Of a DNA stretch of 64,000 nt, positions 38,234 to 47,239 are shown in pieces. The notes under the pieces were generated by a model. The model was not told where the DNA came from. It did not search any database and was given only the letters and a program-made list of their open reading frames with translations. Position 1 is the stretch's first letter. Each line of letters opens with the position of its first letter. The translations under genes were made by a program, and so were the position numbers. Origin of the DNA: an uncultured Jannaschia sp. (GTDB lineage Bacteria; Pseudomonadota; Alphaproteobacteria; Rhodobacterales; Rhodobacteraceae); NCBI RefSeq assembly GCF_947503795.1, contig NZ_CANNEZ010000001.1, positions 549,001 to 613,000 on the forward strand. Direction: 5' to 3'.

Positions 38234-39553
38234 TCAGTGGACGATATCGCCCTCCTCGACGAAGAGATTGGCCCATGCGCGGTCCACGAGCTCAGGGGTC
38301 ATGCGGTATTCCATGCCCTCGAAGTTGCAGGTCGCGATCATCTGGTCGATCAGGAACGGCGCGTGGTAATTCGCGTAGATGTTATCGATCTCGGGGTATT
38401 TCGACTTCAGGAGGTGGACGAGCGCCTGCTCGTCGAGGGCGAACTTCTTCTTCTTGGCGACCATGGCGAGGATCTTGAGGAACTCGCCCTGGGTCGGGCC
38501 GTCGATCAGAACCTTGAAGAAGATCCGGCGCAACGCCGCGACGTCGAAGATCTTGTTGGGATGGAAGTTGGTCGAGAAGACCACGAGCGTGTCGAACGGC
38601 ACCTCGAATTTCTCGCCCGATTGCAGCGCGAGGATGTCGTAGCCCATCTCCATCGGAACGATCCAGCGGTTGACGAGCTTCTGCGGCGGCTCCTCCTGGC
38701 GGCCGAGGTCGTCGACGATGAACACCCCGCCGGACGATTTGAGCTGCAGCGACGCCTGGTAGGTGCGCGCGACCGAGTTGTAGTTCAGATCGAGCATGTT
38801 CAGCATGAGCTCGCCGCCGGTCATCACCGTCGGCCGGTTGCAGAGCACGTAGCGCGGATCGACCCGCACGTTCGACTTCCTGAGCGCGTTCTCGTCATTC
38901 ACCTGCTCGACCGCGGTGTGGACGATTGGGTCGAAGACCGTGATGACCTGGCCCGCGTACTCGATGGCGGACGGCACCCAGATGTTGTCGCCCAGGGCTG
39001 CGCGTATGCCCTCGGCGATGGACGATTTCCCGTTGCCGGGGGGACCGTACATCAGAACCGACTTGCCCGATCCGACGGCCGGTCCGAGCTGGTCGATCAG
39101 CCCGTCGGGCAGGATCAGATGGCCCATCGCGGCGATCAGCCGCTCGCGGTTGATGTGGATGTTCTTGATCGACTGCGCCTTGACCTGCGTCTTGTAGGCC
39201 TCGAGCGGGACGGGCAGCGCGCCGTAGTATTCCGACTGCGTCAGGGCATCGAGCGCACGGGCCTTGCCCGCCTCGGTCAGCGTGAACCCCATCTCGGAGG
39301 AGGCGCCGGCATGCATCGTGCCGGTGGCCTGCATCAGCCCGGCCTCGCGCGCGTTGTCGACGAGTTGCTGCGTCAGCGCCGGCGGCAGCGCGATGGCGGC
39401 CGCGATCTCGCGCGTTGTGTCGACGGATTTGCGAAAGCACGTCTTCAGCATGATGTCGCGCAGCATGACCGGCGTCAGGCCGGTATCGGCCAGCGTCTTG
39501 GGCTGGGCCGGGGCGGGAACGCCCGTGATGCTCGGATCGGGCTGCATGTTCAT
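38234..39553 (-). CDS. MoxR-like AAA ATPase of the tad locus
   Basis: 439 residues. Walker A is LMYGPPGNGKSSIAEGIRAA (about 167-186) and Walker B GGVFIVDDLGRQ. Segments such as YVLCNRPTVMTGGELMLNML and FSTNFHPNKIFDVAALRRIF resemble sensor and arginine-finger regions of AAA modules. The N-terminal part (about 20-130) contains helix-turn segments and no membrane helix. Such ATPases accompany tad loci in alphaproteobacteria. It may remodel or extract pilus components; this is an inference. It follows the prepilin peptidase by 60 bases. Confidence 0.8.
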   Translation of the reverse strand: MNMQPDPSITGVPAPAQPKTLADTGLTPVMLRDIMLKTCFRKSVDTTREIAAAIALPPALTQQLVDNAREAGLMQATGTMHAGASSEMGFTLTEAGKARALDALTQSEYYGALPVPLEAYKTQVKAQSIKNIHINRERLIAAMGHLILPDGLIDQLGPAVGSGKSVLMYGPPGNGKSSIAEGIRAALGDNIWVPSAIEYAGQVITVFDPIVHTAVEQVNDENALRKSNVRVDPRYVLCNRPTVMTGGELMLNMLDLNYNSVARTYQASLQLKSSGGVFIVDDLGRQEEPPQKLVNRWIVPMEMGYDILALQSGEKFEVPFDTLVVFSTNFHPNKIFDVAALRRIFFKVLIDGPTQGEFLKILAMVAKKKKFALDEQALVHLLKSKYPEIDNIYANYHAPFLIDQMIATCNFEGMEYRMTPELVDRAWANLFVEEGDIVH

Positions 39554-39613
39554 GGCATCGTCCTCTCGTGCGTCGCGGCCCGGAAGTGTCGCACCCGGCC
39601 CGTTGAGACTGTC

Positions 39614-40132
39614 TTAACCGGGGCCAGCGGCGGCAAGGCCGAGATAGGTCAGGTGCGTCGCGGCCAGCGTGATCCCCATCGGGAAGTCCTTCTTCTCGGA
39701 CCAGCTCCGCCAGTCCGGCGCGAGGTTGCGGATCGCGGGAATCGACCGGATGATGCGGTGCCCGACCCAAGTGACGACCAGCAGGATCGCGAACAGGATC
39801 AGCACCTCGGGAAGGTCGGGCAGGGCCACGAAGGGCGCCATGGCGGCCGCAAACTTCGCGTCGCCCGCCCCGACGGCGCGGATCATCGTCAGGACGAACC
39901 CCGCCGCGAGCACCACCGCGAGATGGACGAAGCGCCACAGGTATTCGACGAGCGGCGTGATAACGAAGAGACCGGCCACCACGAAAACCACGAAGAGCGC
40001 CAGCACCGCGGTGTTGCGGATCTTCATCTGCGACAGGTCGGTATAAGCGACGTAGACGCAGATCGGGAGCGAGAGGAGCCCGAGGACGAGCCCCTCGAGC
40101 GGCGTGGCGGCAAGCATCGTCAGTCCGTCCAT
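39614..40132 (-). CDS. cpaA: prepilin peptidase TadV/CpaA
   Basis: 172 residues of the type IV prepilin peptidase family A24 without the N-terminal methylase part. The two catalytic Asp motifs are YVAYTDLSQMKIRNTAVLAL (Asp32) and AVGAGDAKFAAAMAP. About five membrane segments. It cleaves Flp leaders after Gly and possibly those of minor pilins. It lies four bases after the TPR gene. Confidence 0.92.
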   Translation of the reverse strand: MDGLTMLAATPLEGLVLGLLSLPICVYVAYTDLSQMKIRNTAVLALFVVFVVAGLFVITPLVEYLWRFVHLAVVLAAGFVLTMIRAVGAGDAKFAAAMAPFVALPDLPEVLILFAILLVVTWVGHRIIRSIPAIRNLAPDWRSWSEKKDFPMGITLAATHLTYLGLAAAGPG

Positions 40133-40136
40133 GCCG

Positions 40137-40976
40137 TCAGGCGTCCAGCGCCTGCAGCGCGCGGACCGCAGGCTCGAAGTGACGCGGATGCGTGTCGATC
40201 GCGTCCTGCAGCAGGTTGCGGCCGATATCTACATCGCCCTGCTTGATCGCGGCGAGCCCGGCGGTGTGCAGAAGCTGTGCGCGCTGTTCCTGGTTCATGC
40301 GGATGCCGGGCAGGGCGTAGCTGCGCCGCGCCGCGCGCGCGAGAACGAGGTTGTTCTTCGCGGTGAAAAGATCGTCGTCATAGGTGATCGCTTCGGTGAA
40401 GAGCCGTTCGGCCGCCTCGCTGTCGCCGCGCGTCAGTTTCGAGAAGCCCCAGTTGTTGAGCACGCCCGCGGGCGTCGTCGTCAGGCCGACGGCGGTCTCG
40501 TAGAAGCTGTCGGATTTCGACCATTGCTGCTGGCTGTCGGCGACCATGGCCTCGAGGCGGTAGCGCTTGAAGGTCTCGTGGGTCGGCGGGATCGTGTCGA
40601 GCACGGCCTTCGCCTCGGTCCAGTCCGACGTCCGGATCAGCGCGTCGGCCAGATCGACCCGGTCGTCATGGGTCGCGCCCTCCATCTCGAGGACGTCGCG
40701 CCAGACGAGGATAGCCTCGGTCGGGCGACCGGCGCGGATCAGGCTCTGGGCGAGGCCGCGATGCGCTTCGACGTCGTCGGGTCCGGCCGCCGTCTCGCGC
40801 TTGAAGAAGGCCACCGCCTCGGTCGGCTGGGCGACGGTCAGCATGACGTCGCGCATGCCGCCCTGCTCGTTGCGCACGCTGTCGATCGCGCGGGTGACGT
40901 CGCCATCGGTGGAATTGCAGGCCGACAGGGCCAGGCTGCCCCCGAGAGCGAGGGTCAGGAAGATCGGGTGGCGCAT
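40137..40976 (-). CDS. Tad-associated TPR lipoprotein, TadD-like
   Basis: 279 residues. Lipobox LALSAC (Cys20), then tetratricopeptide-like helices: AVAFFKRETAAGPDDVEAHR, GRPTEAILVWRDVLEMEGAT, and GVLNNWGFSKLTRGDSEAAE. This layout resembles TadD, the lipoprotein that helps the secretin reach the outer membrane. Two adjacent genes carry such repeats, so the name is shared between them. It follows the other TPR gene on the same strand. Confidence 0.8.
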   Translation of the reverse strand: MRHPIFLTLALGGSLALSACNSTDGDVTRAIDSVRNEQGGMRDVMLTVAQPTEAVAFFKRETAAGPDDVEAHRGLAQSLIRAGRPTEAILVWRDVLEMEGATHDDRVDLADALIRTSDWTEAKAVLDTIPPTHETFKRYRLEAMVADSQQQWSKSDSFYETAVGLTTTPAGVLNNWGFSKLTRGDSEAAERLFTEAITYDDDLFTAKNNLVLARAARRSYALPGIRMNQEQRAQLLHTAGLAAIKQGDVDIGRNLLQDAIDTHPRHFEPAVRALQALDA

Positions 40977-41013
40977 TTTTGCGTCCTTTTCTGCTCGATA
41001 CCTTCGGTTTTTG

Positions 41014-41583
41014 TTATCCGCCGCGCGGTGGGCTGAGACCCCAGGTCCCGTTCGTCCGCCGCGTCAGCGTGAAGGTGTCATCTTGGCCGTCATCGTAGAC
41101 GGGGATCACCATACGGGAAGAGGAAACGCGCAGATTCTCCCGGATTTCCGGCGAGGGTTGCAACGCGAACGCAGTCTTGAAGACGCGATGGGCCTCGCCG
41201 GTCTCACCCTGTTCGAGAAGGACGACGCCCAGATTGTTGAGCGCTCGGGCATTGCGCGGCTCGGCGGCGACGAGGGTGCGCAGTTGTGCTTCGGCCTGTC
41301 CGAGGCGGCCCAGTTCAATATTGGCGGTCGCCATCGCGAGCTGCACCTCGGGGGTGAGGCCGTCGCCTTCGATCCCGGCGCGGATGTAGCTTTCGAGGGC
41401 GAGCTCGGGCTCGCCGGCGGCAAGAAGGCGGTCGCCGACAATGAGCGGATCGACCCCCGGACCCTTGGCGGTGCCCGGCGGCAGGAGCCCGTCCTCGGGC
41501 ACCGCGCCGCGTCCGCTGACACCCTGCACGCAGCCAGAGGCCAGTGCGGCCACGAGAAGGAGGGGGAGCGCCGCGCGGCGCAT
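41014..41583 (-). CDS. second Tad-associated TPR lipoprotein, TadD-like
   Basis: 189 residues. Lipobox LASGC (Cys18), then TPR-like repeats (GEPELALESYIRAGIEGDGL; LGRLGQAEAQLRTLVAAEPR; NARALNNLGVVLLEQGETGE). A C-terminal 30-residue beta-like end (MVIPVYDDGQDDTFTLTRRT) follows. It overlaps tadC by one base, so is tightly coupled. Either this or its neighbour is likely the true TadD pilotin. Confidence 0.8.
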   Translation of the reverse strand: MRRAALPLLLVAALASGCVQGVSGRGAVPEDGLLPPGTAKGPGVDPLIVGDRLLAAGEPELALESYIRAGIEGDGLTPEVQLAMATANIELGRLGQAEAQLRTLVAAEPRNARALNNLGVVLLEQGETGEAHRVFKTAFALQPSPEIRENLRVSSSRMVIPVYDDGQDDTFTLTRRTNGTWGLSPPRGG

Positions 41584-42557
41584 CAGAACCCGACCCCGCC
41601 GCCGCCGAGGGTATCGGCGATGCCGTGGAGCGACGGCCCGATCAGGATGATAAGGAGAGGGGGAACACAGAACATCATCGTGCCCACGGTCAGCTTGGTC
41701 GGCAGCACGTTGGCCTTTTCCTCGGCGCGCATGACCCGCTTGTCGCGCATCTCGTTGGCGTAGACGCGCAAGGCGTCGGCGATCGAGGTGCCGAAGGTGG
41801 CGGACTGGATCAGAACGGTCACGAAGCTGGTGATATCGTTGATGTCGCAGCGCTCGGCCATGGCGCGCAGCACGTCGGGCTTGTCCTTGCCGGCCTTCAT
41901 CTCCTGCGCGACCATCAGGAATTCGCCGGCCAGCGCGGGGTAGGACGGCTCGATCTCGGTGGCCATGCGGATGATGGACTGATCGAGCGACTGGCCCGCC
42001 TCAACGCAGACCAGAAGGAGGTCGAGCGCGTCGGGGAAGCCCTGCTGGATCTCTTCCTGACGCTTGGCGACGCGCTTCTGCACCCAGTATTTCGGGGCGT
42101 AGTAGCCGACCGCGCCGGGGATGAGCGTGTAGCTGATCTGTTTCACGAGGGTCAGGTCGCCCGCCAGAAGGAAGCTGTAGAGCACGCCGAGCACCAGCAG
42201 GCCGAGGCCCAGCAGAAGCTGTGCGGCGGTCAGCGTCCGCACGGCGTCGCGATGGGTATAGCCCGCCTGGATCAGGAGCTTGCGCGCCTTCGTCATCTCC
42301 TCGGCGTCCTGCGGATCGAGGAGCTGCGCGTATTTCGCGAGATGCTCGTTCCGGGTGCCGTGACGGTTCAGCATCTCGGGCGCGCCTTCGAGCGCCTGTT
42401 CCTTGCGTTCGCGCGCGATGCGGTCGAGCGGATCGGTCTTCTTGGTCAGCAGCATCGGCAGCGCGAGCAGCACGAGGAGAACCCCGGCGGCGCCCGCAAC
42501 GTACATCATGCCGTCCGGTCCAAGCATGCCCTCGATGACGGATGTGATCATGTCCAT
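41583..42557 (-). CDS. tadC: Tad inner-membrane platform protein TadC
   Basis: 324 residues, GspF/TadC family. Membrane segments at the N-terminus (MYVAGAAGVLLVLLALPMLL) and after the cytosolic loops (LLLGLGLLVLGVLYSFLLAG, near the C-terminus). Conserved GFPDALDLLLVCVEAGQSLD and ALAGEFLMVAQEMKAGKDKP mark this family. It forms the platform with TadB on which the pilus is built. Eleven bases separate it from tadB. Confidence 0.92.
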   Translation of the reverse strand: MDMITSVIEGMLGPDGMMYVAGAAGVLLVLLALPMLLTKKTDPLDRIARERKEQALEGAPEMLNRHGTRNEHLAKYAQLLDPQDAEEMTKARKLLIQAGYTHRDAVRTLTAAQLLLGLGLLVLGVLYSFLLAGDLTLVKQISYTLIPGAVGYYAPKYWVQKRVAKRQEEIQQGFPDALDLLLVCVEAGQSLDQSIIRMATEIEPSYPALAGEFLMVAQEMKAGKDKPDVLRAMAERCDINDITSFVTVLIQSATFGTSIADALRVYANEMRDKRVMRAEEKANVLPTKLTVGTMMFCVPPLLIILIGPSLHGIADTLGGGGVGF

Positions 42558-42567
42558 GGCGGGCCCC

Positions 42568-43536
42568 TCAGACCTTGATGTTGACCATCATCCGCATGAA
42601 CACGACGTTCACGAGGAGGAAGACGCAGACGACCGCGGCGGCCGGGATGAAATAGGCGGTGTCCTTCACGTCCGTGTAGTAGTCGGGCTTCATGACGTTG
42701 ATGCCCACGAGCGCGAGGATCGGGAAGGCCGAAAGGAACACGCCCGACCAGCGCGCCTCGGCGGTGATCGCCTTGACCTTGCGAAAGAGCTTGAACCGCG
42801 CCCGGACGACGTTCGACAGGCCCTCGAGGATCTCGGCCAGGTTGCCGCCGGATTTCTGCTGGATGGCGACGGCCACCGCGAGGAAGCGCAGATCCTGCAG
42901 CTCGACCCGCTCGGCCAGCGCGCGCAGCGCTTCGGGGATGTCGCGGCCATAGGCGGCCTCGTCGGCGATGAACCCCATCTCGGAGCCCAGCGGGTCGGCG
43001 ATTTCCTTGGCGACGATTCCGATGGCGGAGTTCAGCGGGTGGCCGACGCGCAAGCTGCGGACGATCAGTTCGACCGCGTCGGGAAGCTGTTCCTCCATCA
43101 GGGCGAGGCGCTTCTTGGCCTTGCCGTTGACCCAGACATAGACCGCGCCGATGCCGAACACGATCGACATCAGGATCCGGATCGGAAGCGAGGCGCCGGT
43201 GAATAGCGTCATCATCAGGAAGGACAGCACGACCAGCAGGGCCATGATCCCCATCAGCATGCCGGGCGTGAAGGCGAGGTTGGCCTTCTGCGCCTTCTCG
43301 GCAATCAGCGAATAGAGCGGGATCTGCTTGGCGCCGTCGTGCTGCGACATCTCCTTGCGGAGCTGGGCCATGACCTCGTCGCGGGTGGCGCCCTTCTCCA
43401 TCAGAGCCAGGCGCCGGTTGACGCGATTGTTGAGCTTGATGCTCTCGCCGAAGATCAGAAGATAGATGCCGCCGATGACCAGCAGCATGGACCCGAAGAT
43501 CGCGATATAGATAAGTGGTTCGATCGACAGTTGCAT
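42568..43536 (-). CDS. tadB: Tad inner-membrane platform protein TadB
   Basis: 322 residues, same family as TadC. An N-terminal membrane segment (PLIYIAIFGSMLLVIGGIYL), central segments (GMLMGIMALLVVLSFLMMTL), and the conserved cytosolic stretch QLPDAVELIVRSLRVGHPLN are visible. It ends in a C-terminal membrane pair. It lies one base after tadA, and the overlap of signals suggests translational coupling. Confidence 0.93.
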   Translation of the reverse strand: MQLSIEPLIYIAIFGSMLLVIGGIYLLIFGESIKLNNRVNRRLALMEKGATRDEVMAQLRKEMSQHDGAKQIPLYSLIAEKAQKANLAFTPGMLMGIMALLVVLSFLMMTLFTGASLPIRILMSIVFGIGAVYVWVNGKAKKRLALMEEQLPDAVELIVRSLRVGHPLNSAIGIVAKEIADPLGSEMGFIADEAAYGRDIPEALRALAERVELQDLRFLAVAVAIQQKSGGNLAEILEGLSNVVRARFKLFRKVKAITAEARWSGVFLSAFPILALVGINVMKPDYYTDVKDTAYFIPAAAVVCVFLLVNVVFMRMMVNIKV

Positions 43537-43537
43537 G

Positions 43538-44989
43538 TCAGCGGCCCTCGGCAGGTTCGTAGATGTTGGAGGGCAGGTCGTAGCCCCAGGCCTTGAATCG
43601 GTCGGCGTAGTGGCTGCGGATCCCGGTCGCGGTGAAGCGGCCGATGATGGTGCCGTCAGGCTCCAGCCCGAGGCGCTCGTAGCGGAAGATTTCCTGCAGC
43701 GTGATGACTTCGCCTTCCATGCCGGTCACCTCGGTGATCGACACCATGCGGCGCGAGCCGTCCTGCAGGCGCGAGGCCTGCACGATCAGGTTCACGGCCG
43801 AGGCGATCTGGGCGCGGACGGCCTTGAGCGGCATCTCGATCCCGGCCATCGCGATCATGTTCTCGAGCCGGCTGATGGCGTCGCGGGCGTTGTTGGCGTG
43901 GATCGTCGTCATCGAGCCGTCATGGCCGGTGTTCATGGCCTGAAGCATGTCGATGACTTCCTCGCCGCGCGTCTCGCCGACGATGATGCGGTCGGGGCGC
44001 ATCCGGAGCGCGTTGCGCAGGCAATCGCGCTGGGTGACGGCGCCCTTGCCCTCGACGTTCGGGGGGCGGCTTTCCATCCGGCCGACATGGTCCTGCTGGA
44101 GCTGGAGTTCCGCGGTATCCTCGATCGTCAGCACGCGCTCGGCCTGTCCGATGAAGGACGACAGCGCATTCAGCGTGGTCGTCTTGCCCGAGCCGGTTCC
44201 GCCCGAGACGATGACATTCAGGCGGCAGGCGCAGGCGGCCTGGAGGTACATCGCCATCTCTTCGGTGAAGGCGCCGAACTCGACCAGCTTGTCGATGCCC
44301 AGCTTCTCCTTCTTGAACTTCCGGATGGAGACGAGCGAGCCATCGACCGCCACCGGCGGCACCATCGCGTTGAAGCGCGAGCCGTCCTTGAGGCGGGCGT
44401 CGACGTAGGGGTTCGATTCATCGACGCGGCGGCCCACGGCGGACACGATCTTGTCGATGATACGCAGAAGATGCCGCTCGTCCTTGAAGCGTATTTCGGA
44501 CTTCGAAAGCTTGCCCGCGCGCTCGACATAGATGTTGTGGGGACCGTTCACGAGGATGTCGTTGACGTCCGGGTCCTTCAAGAGCGGCTCGAGCGGGCCG
44601 AGGCCCGTGACTTCGTCGAAGAGTTCGCCGTTGAGGATGTCGCGATCTTCGCGCCCTAGGACGACGCCCATCTCGGCGAGCTCCTCGGTGGTGATCGCGA
44701 CGATCTCGGCGCGCAGCGCGTTCGGATCGGCCTTGTCGAGCGCGGCGAGGTTCAGGTTGTCGAGCAACCGGTGATGCATCTCGGTCTTGAGGCCCTCGAT
44801 CCGCTCGCGCCGCTTGAGATCCTTGTTCTCGGGCGCGGGGGCGGCGTCCTTCGGCGGGGCGGTCTTGGCGGATGCGGCAGCGGGGGCGGCATCGGCGGCC
44901 GCGGAATCGGGGGACGCATCGGGCTTGGCCGCGGCGGCGCCGATGGGCTTGGCGCCCTCGATCTGCGGCTTCTTGTAGCGTGAAAACAT
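43538..44989 (-). CDS. tadA: Tad assembly ATPase TadA/CpaF
   Basis: 483 residues, GspE/VirB11-type secretion ATPase. A Pro/Ala-rich N-terminal extension (about 10-55) precedes the N-terminal domain. Walker A is [20 protein letters not shown] (near 266), with an Asp box ([14 protein letters not shown]), [20 protein letters not shown] for Walker B, and a His box [20 protein letters not shown]. It powers pilus extension, and in CpaF relatives also retraction. It is the core motor of the locus. Confidence 0.96.
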   Translation of the reverse strand: MFSRYKKPQIEGAKPIGAAAAKPDASPDSAAADAAPAAASAKTAPPKDAAPAPENKDLKRRERIEGLKTEMHHRLLDNLNLAALDKADPNALRAEIVAITTEELAEMGVVLGREDRDILNGELFDEVTGLGPLEPLLKDPDVNDILVNGPHNIYVERAGKLSKSEIRFKDERHLLRIIDKIVSAVGRRVDESNPYVDARLKDGSRFNAMVPPVAVDGSLVSIRKFKKEKLGIDKLVEFGAFTEEMAMYLQAACACRLNVIVSGGTGSGKTTTLNALSSFIGQAERVLTIEDTAELQLQQDHVGRMESRPPNVEGKGAVTQRDCLRNALRMRPDRIIVGETRGEEVIDMLQAMNTGHDGSMTTIHANNARDAISRLENMIAMAGIEMPLKAVRAQIASAVNLIVQASRLQDGSRRMVSITEVTGMEGEVITLQEIFRYERLGLEPDGTIIGRFTATGIRSHYADRFKAWGYDLPSNIYEPAEGR

Positions 44990-45011
44990 GGTCTGCCCTT
45001 ACGTTCTGTAT

Positions 45012-46370
45012 TCAGCCGAAGGAGAGGCCGAAGATGGCCCGCTTCTTGGACCGCGCCTTTGCCGACACGACGTCGTCGCCGGCTTCGATGCGCTCGCGCG
45101 CTTCGTGCAGGCCCTGGGCGAGCTTCTGGATTTCCTTGGTGAGCGCGTTGCGCGGCGCAAGTTCGCTCAGCGGCGCGGCCTGGTCATTGACCTCGGTGAC
45201 CTGCTTGCCGCCATCGGGCAGCACGGCGTGGAACTTGACGCCGAGGCTTTCGGCCATCTTCTCGATCCGGCTGCGGCCGCCCATGTCCATCTTGCCGGGT
45301 GCCCGGTTCAATAGGTGGCTGAGCCGCTCGGTCGAGACGCCTTCGGCTTGCAGAAGATTCTGGAACCGCAGGGCGTTCTGGGCCGATCGCACCTCCATTT
45401 CGGAGACGACGAAGAACAGCTCGGCCTGCGAAATCACCGTGTCGGTCCAACCGGTTACGGTGCAGGGCATGTCAACGATGACGATGTCGAAACAGTCCCG
45501 CGCGAGGGTCAGAAGGCCGGTCACGTCCTCGGGGCCGATCAGGTCGAGCGGGAGCACGTCGGCGGGGGCCGTGAAGACCGACAACACGTCCTTGTAGGTG
45601 CCCAGCGCCTGGCGGAACGCCTGTTCGTCCATGCTGGAGACGTCGCTCAGCACCTCGTAGATCATCGGCTTCCGGGGCAGGTCGAGATAGGTCGCGACCG
45701 ATCCGAACTGCAGGTTCAGGTCCACGACGCAGACGCGCGGCGCGCCGGTCTTGGAGATATTGGCCAGCTCCCATCCGAGATTGACGGCGATGGTCGTGGC
45801 CCCGTTGCCGCCCGCGGCCGACTGGATCGCGAAGACCGCGCCTTCGGTCGCCCCCGTGCGGCCGCCGGTTGTGGCCGGCAGCGCCGGGGCGGTCGTGCCG
45901 TCCACGGTCTGGGGAAGGTCGGCGCCCGCGCGGCGCATCATGTCGTCGCCACCGGCGCGGCCGGGCGTGCGGATGCGGGCGACGGCTTCGGAGAGCGCGT
46001 TCTCGGGAAGAGGGTAGGGGGCGAAATCGTCGGCGCCCGCGCGCAACAGCTCGTGCAGGGCCATCGGACCCAGCCCTTCGGCGACGAGGATGACGCGGAG
46101 CGTGGCGCGCTTGGCCAGCGAGATCAGCTCGATCACCTGCGACAGGCGCGGCTCGTCCTCCTGGTCCATGGCGAGCACGAGGAATTCCAGCTTCTGCGCC
46201 TCATCCTGACGCAGGAAGGCCGCGGCCTCGGCGAAGTCGAGATCGCCCCAGGCCTCGCCCAGTTCGGCTTCCATATCCTCGATCAGCAGGTCGAATTCCT
46301 GCACATCGCGCGATACCGTAACCGCGCGGAGCGGTTCGGGTTCGGGTAGGATCGCGAGACTGCTCGACAT
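45012..46370 (-). CDS. tadZ: Tad localisation ATPase TadZ/CpaE
   Basis: 452 residues, MinD/ParA-related. An atypical receiver-like N-terminal domain (about 15-150) is followed by the ParA fold. The P-loop IQSAAGGNGATTIAVNLGWE has Ala where the Walker A lysine normally follows Gly, the degenerate form known in this family. VCVVDLNLQFGSVATYLDLP is the Walker A' region. TadZ marks the pole and positions TadA. A 137-base leader with a small hairpin precedes it. Confidence 0.92.
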   Translation of the reverse strand: MSSSLAILPEPEPLRAVTVSRDVQEFDLLIEDMEAELGEAWGDLDFAEAAAFLRQDEAQKLEFLVLAMDQEDEPRLSQVIELISLAKRATLRVILVAEGLGPMALHELLRAGADDFAPYPLPENALSEAVARIRTPGRAGGDDMMRRAGADLPQTVDGTTAPALPATTGGRTGATEGAVFAIQSAAGGNGATTIAVNLGWELANISKTGAPRVCVVDLNLQFGSVATYLDLPRKPMIYEVLSDVSSMDEQAFRQALGTYKDVLSVFTAPADVLPLDLIGPEDVTGLLTLARDCFDIVIVDMPCTVTGWTDTVISQAELFFVVSEMEVRSAQNALRFQNLLQAEGVSTERLSHLLNRAPGKMDMGGRSRIEKMAESLGVKFHAVLPDGGKQVTEVNDQAAPLSELAPRNALTKEIQKLAQGLHEARERIEAGDDVVSAKARSKKRAIFGLSFG

Positions 46371-46392
46371 ATTCGATCACCGCTTTCGACAT

Positions 46393-46409
46393 CCCCGGAC
46401 AGTCCGGGG
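46393..46409. promoter_or_regulatory. hairpin in the tadZ leader
   Basis: A perfect seven-base-pair repeat ccccgga-cag-tccgggg lies 23 bases upstream of the tadZ start, close to its ribosome site. It may modulate translation. There is no T-run, so it is not a terminator. Confidence 0.4.
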
Positions 46410-46513
46410 TGAAACATCACTGTCGACCCCTGCGGGCCGAAGCGGGGAGAGATTGCGCCCCGCACCTCGGTCTTGCTCCGCAATTCGGGCAACAATTGGA
46501 CGCAAGAAGTGAA

Positions 46514-46519
46514 ATTATA
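46514..46519 (-). promoter_or_regulatory. candidate -10 box of the tadZ operon
   Basis: TATAAT on the minus strand (46519-46514) stands out in an otherwise GC-rich gap. The -35 region at the proper distance (ACGCTT or CGCTTT) is poor. It lies downstream of the ompA terminator, so a promoter for tadZABC is expected here. Confidence 0.45.
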
Positions 46520-46562
46520 GGAAACACCGGGGACAAAGCGTGTCGCATTTGCCGGACCCCCG

Positions 46563-46599
46563 AAAACGCGAGACGCCCCGTGCGGGGCACGGGGCGTCT
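46563..46599 (-). terminator. rho-independent terminator of rcpA-ompA
   Basis: A perfect 13-base-pair stem (46571-46583 with 46587-46599, agacgccccgtgc/gcacggggcgtct) is followed on the minus strand by CGCGTTTTC. It lies 22 bases after the OmpA-like stop. Confidence 0.9.
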
Positions 46600-46620
46600 G
46601 GCCTCAAGAATGTGGTCCGT

Positions 46621-47238
46621 TCAGCCGGTAGGGCCGGCGCTTGCGACATAGCGGCGATACACGATCTGCGCGTATTTCCCGTCCAGAACCAAGGGGTTGC
46701 CATCGACGAAGCCCGCAACCTCGGTGACCGTGCGGCGGTTCGCGCGCTCGCGCGTCTGGGTCGGCACGAGGGGCCGCGTCTCGCCGAAGGAGACGAGCGC
46801 CTCGAGCCGCGAGAGCGACACGCCGCGCTGCGCGAGGTAGTTGACGGCGGCCTGCGCACGACGTCGGCCGAGACGCTCGTTATAGGCGTTCGATCCGACC
46901 TTGTCCGTGTGGCCATAGACGCTGAAGCGGACCTCGGGGAACTGGCGCATGAAATGCGCCTGCTGGTCGAGAACCGAGCGGGCCGTCGCGTCGAGCGCCG
47001 CCGAGTTGAAGGCGAAGTTGATCGTCGTCGGCACCGAGCTTGCGAAGCGCTGGCCCAGATGGCTGACCGCGGGGGCCTCGCCGTTCATGACCAGCATGTT
47101 CTGCATCGTCGGGTTGCCGAAGGCGCCTTCGTCGACCTCGCCGCCCGCGAGGCGATTGCCGCCGGTGCAGGCCCCGAGGGTGGCGAGGCCGAGGCCAGAC
47201 AGGAGCGTGCGTCGGGTGAATTGGAGCGTTTTCATCAT
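46621..47238 (-). CDS. OmpA-domain lipoprotein of the tad locus
   Basis: 205 residues. A Tat-like TRRTLLSGLGLATLGAC N-terminus combines an RR pair with a lipobox (Cys24). The OmpA-like domain (about 90-190) has INFAFNSAALDATARSVLDQ and FSVYGHTDKVGSNAYNERLG. It probably anchors the secretin complex to peptidoglycan. It starts one base before the rcpA stop and is cotranscribed with rcpA. Confidence 0.88.
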   Translation of the reverse strand: MMKTLQFTRRTLLSGLGLATLGACTGGNRLAGGEVDEGAFGNPTMQNMLVMNGEAPAVSHLGQRFASSVPTTINFAFNSAALDATARSVLDQQAHFMRQFPEVRFSVYGHTDKVGSNAYNERLGRRRAQAAVNYLAQRGVSLSRLEALVSFGETRPLVPTQTRERANRRTVTEVAGFVDGNPLVLDGKYAQIVYRRYVASAGPTG

Positions 47239-47239
47239 C

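Noticed and set aside
37637-40246. Plus-strand open frame of 869 codons opposite the tad ATPase and peptidase genes
   Set aside because: It is the complement of three well-supported genes; the translation is Arg/Asp/Gly/His-rich with no motif, typical of GC-rich antisense frames.
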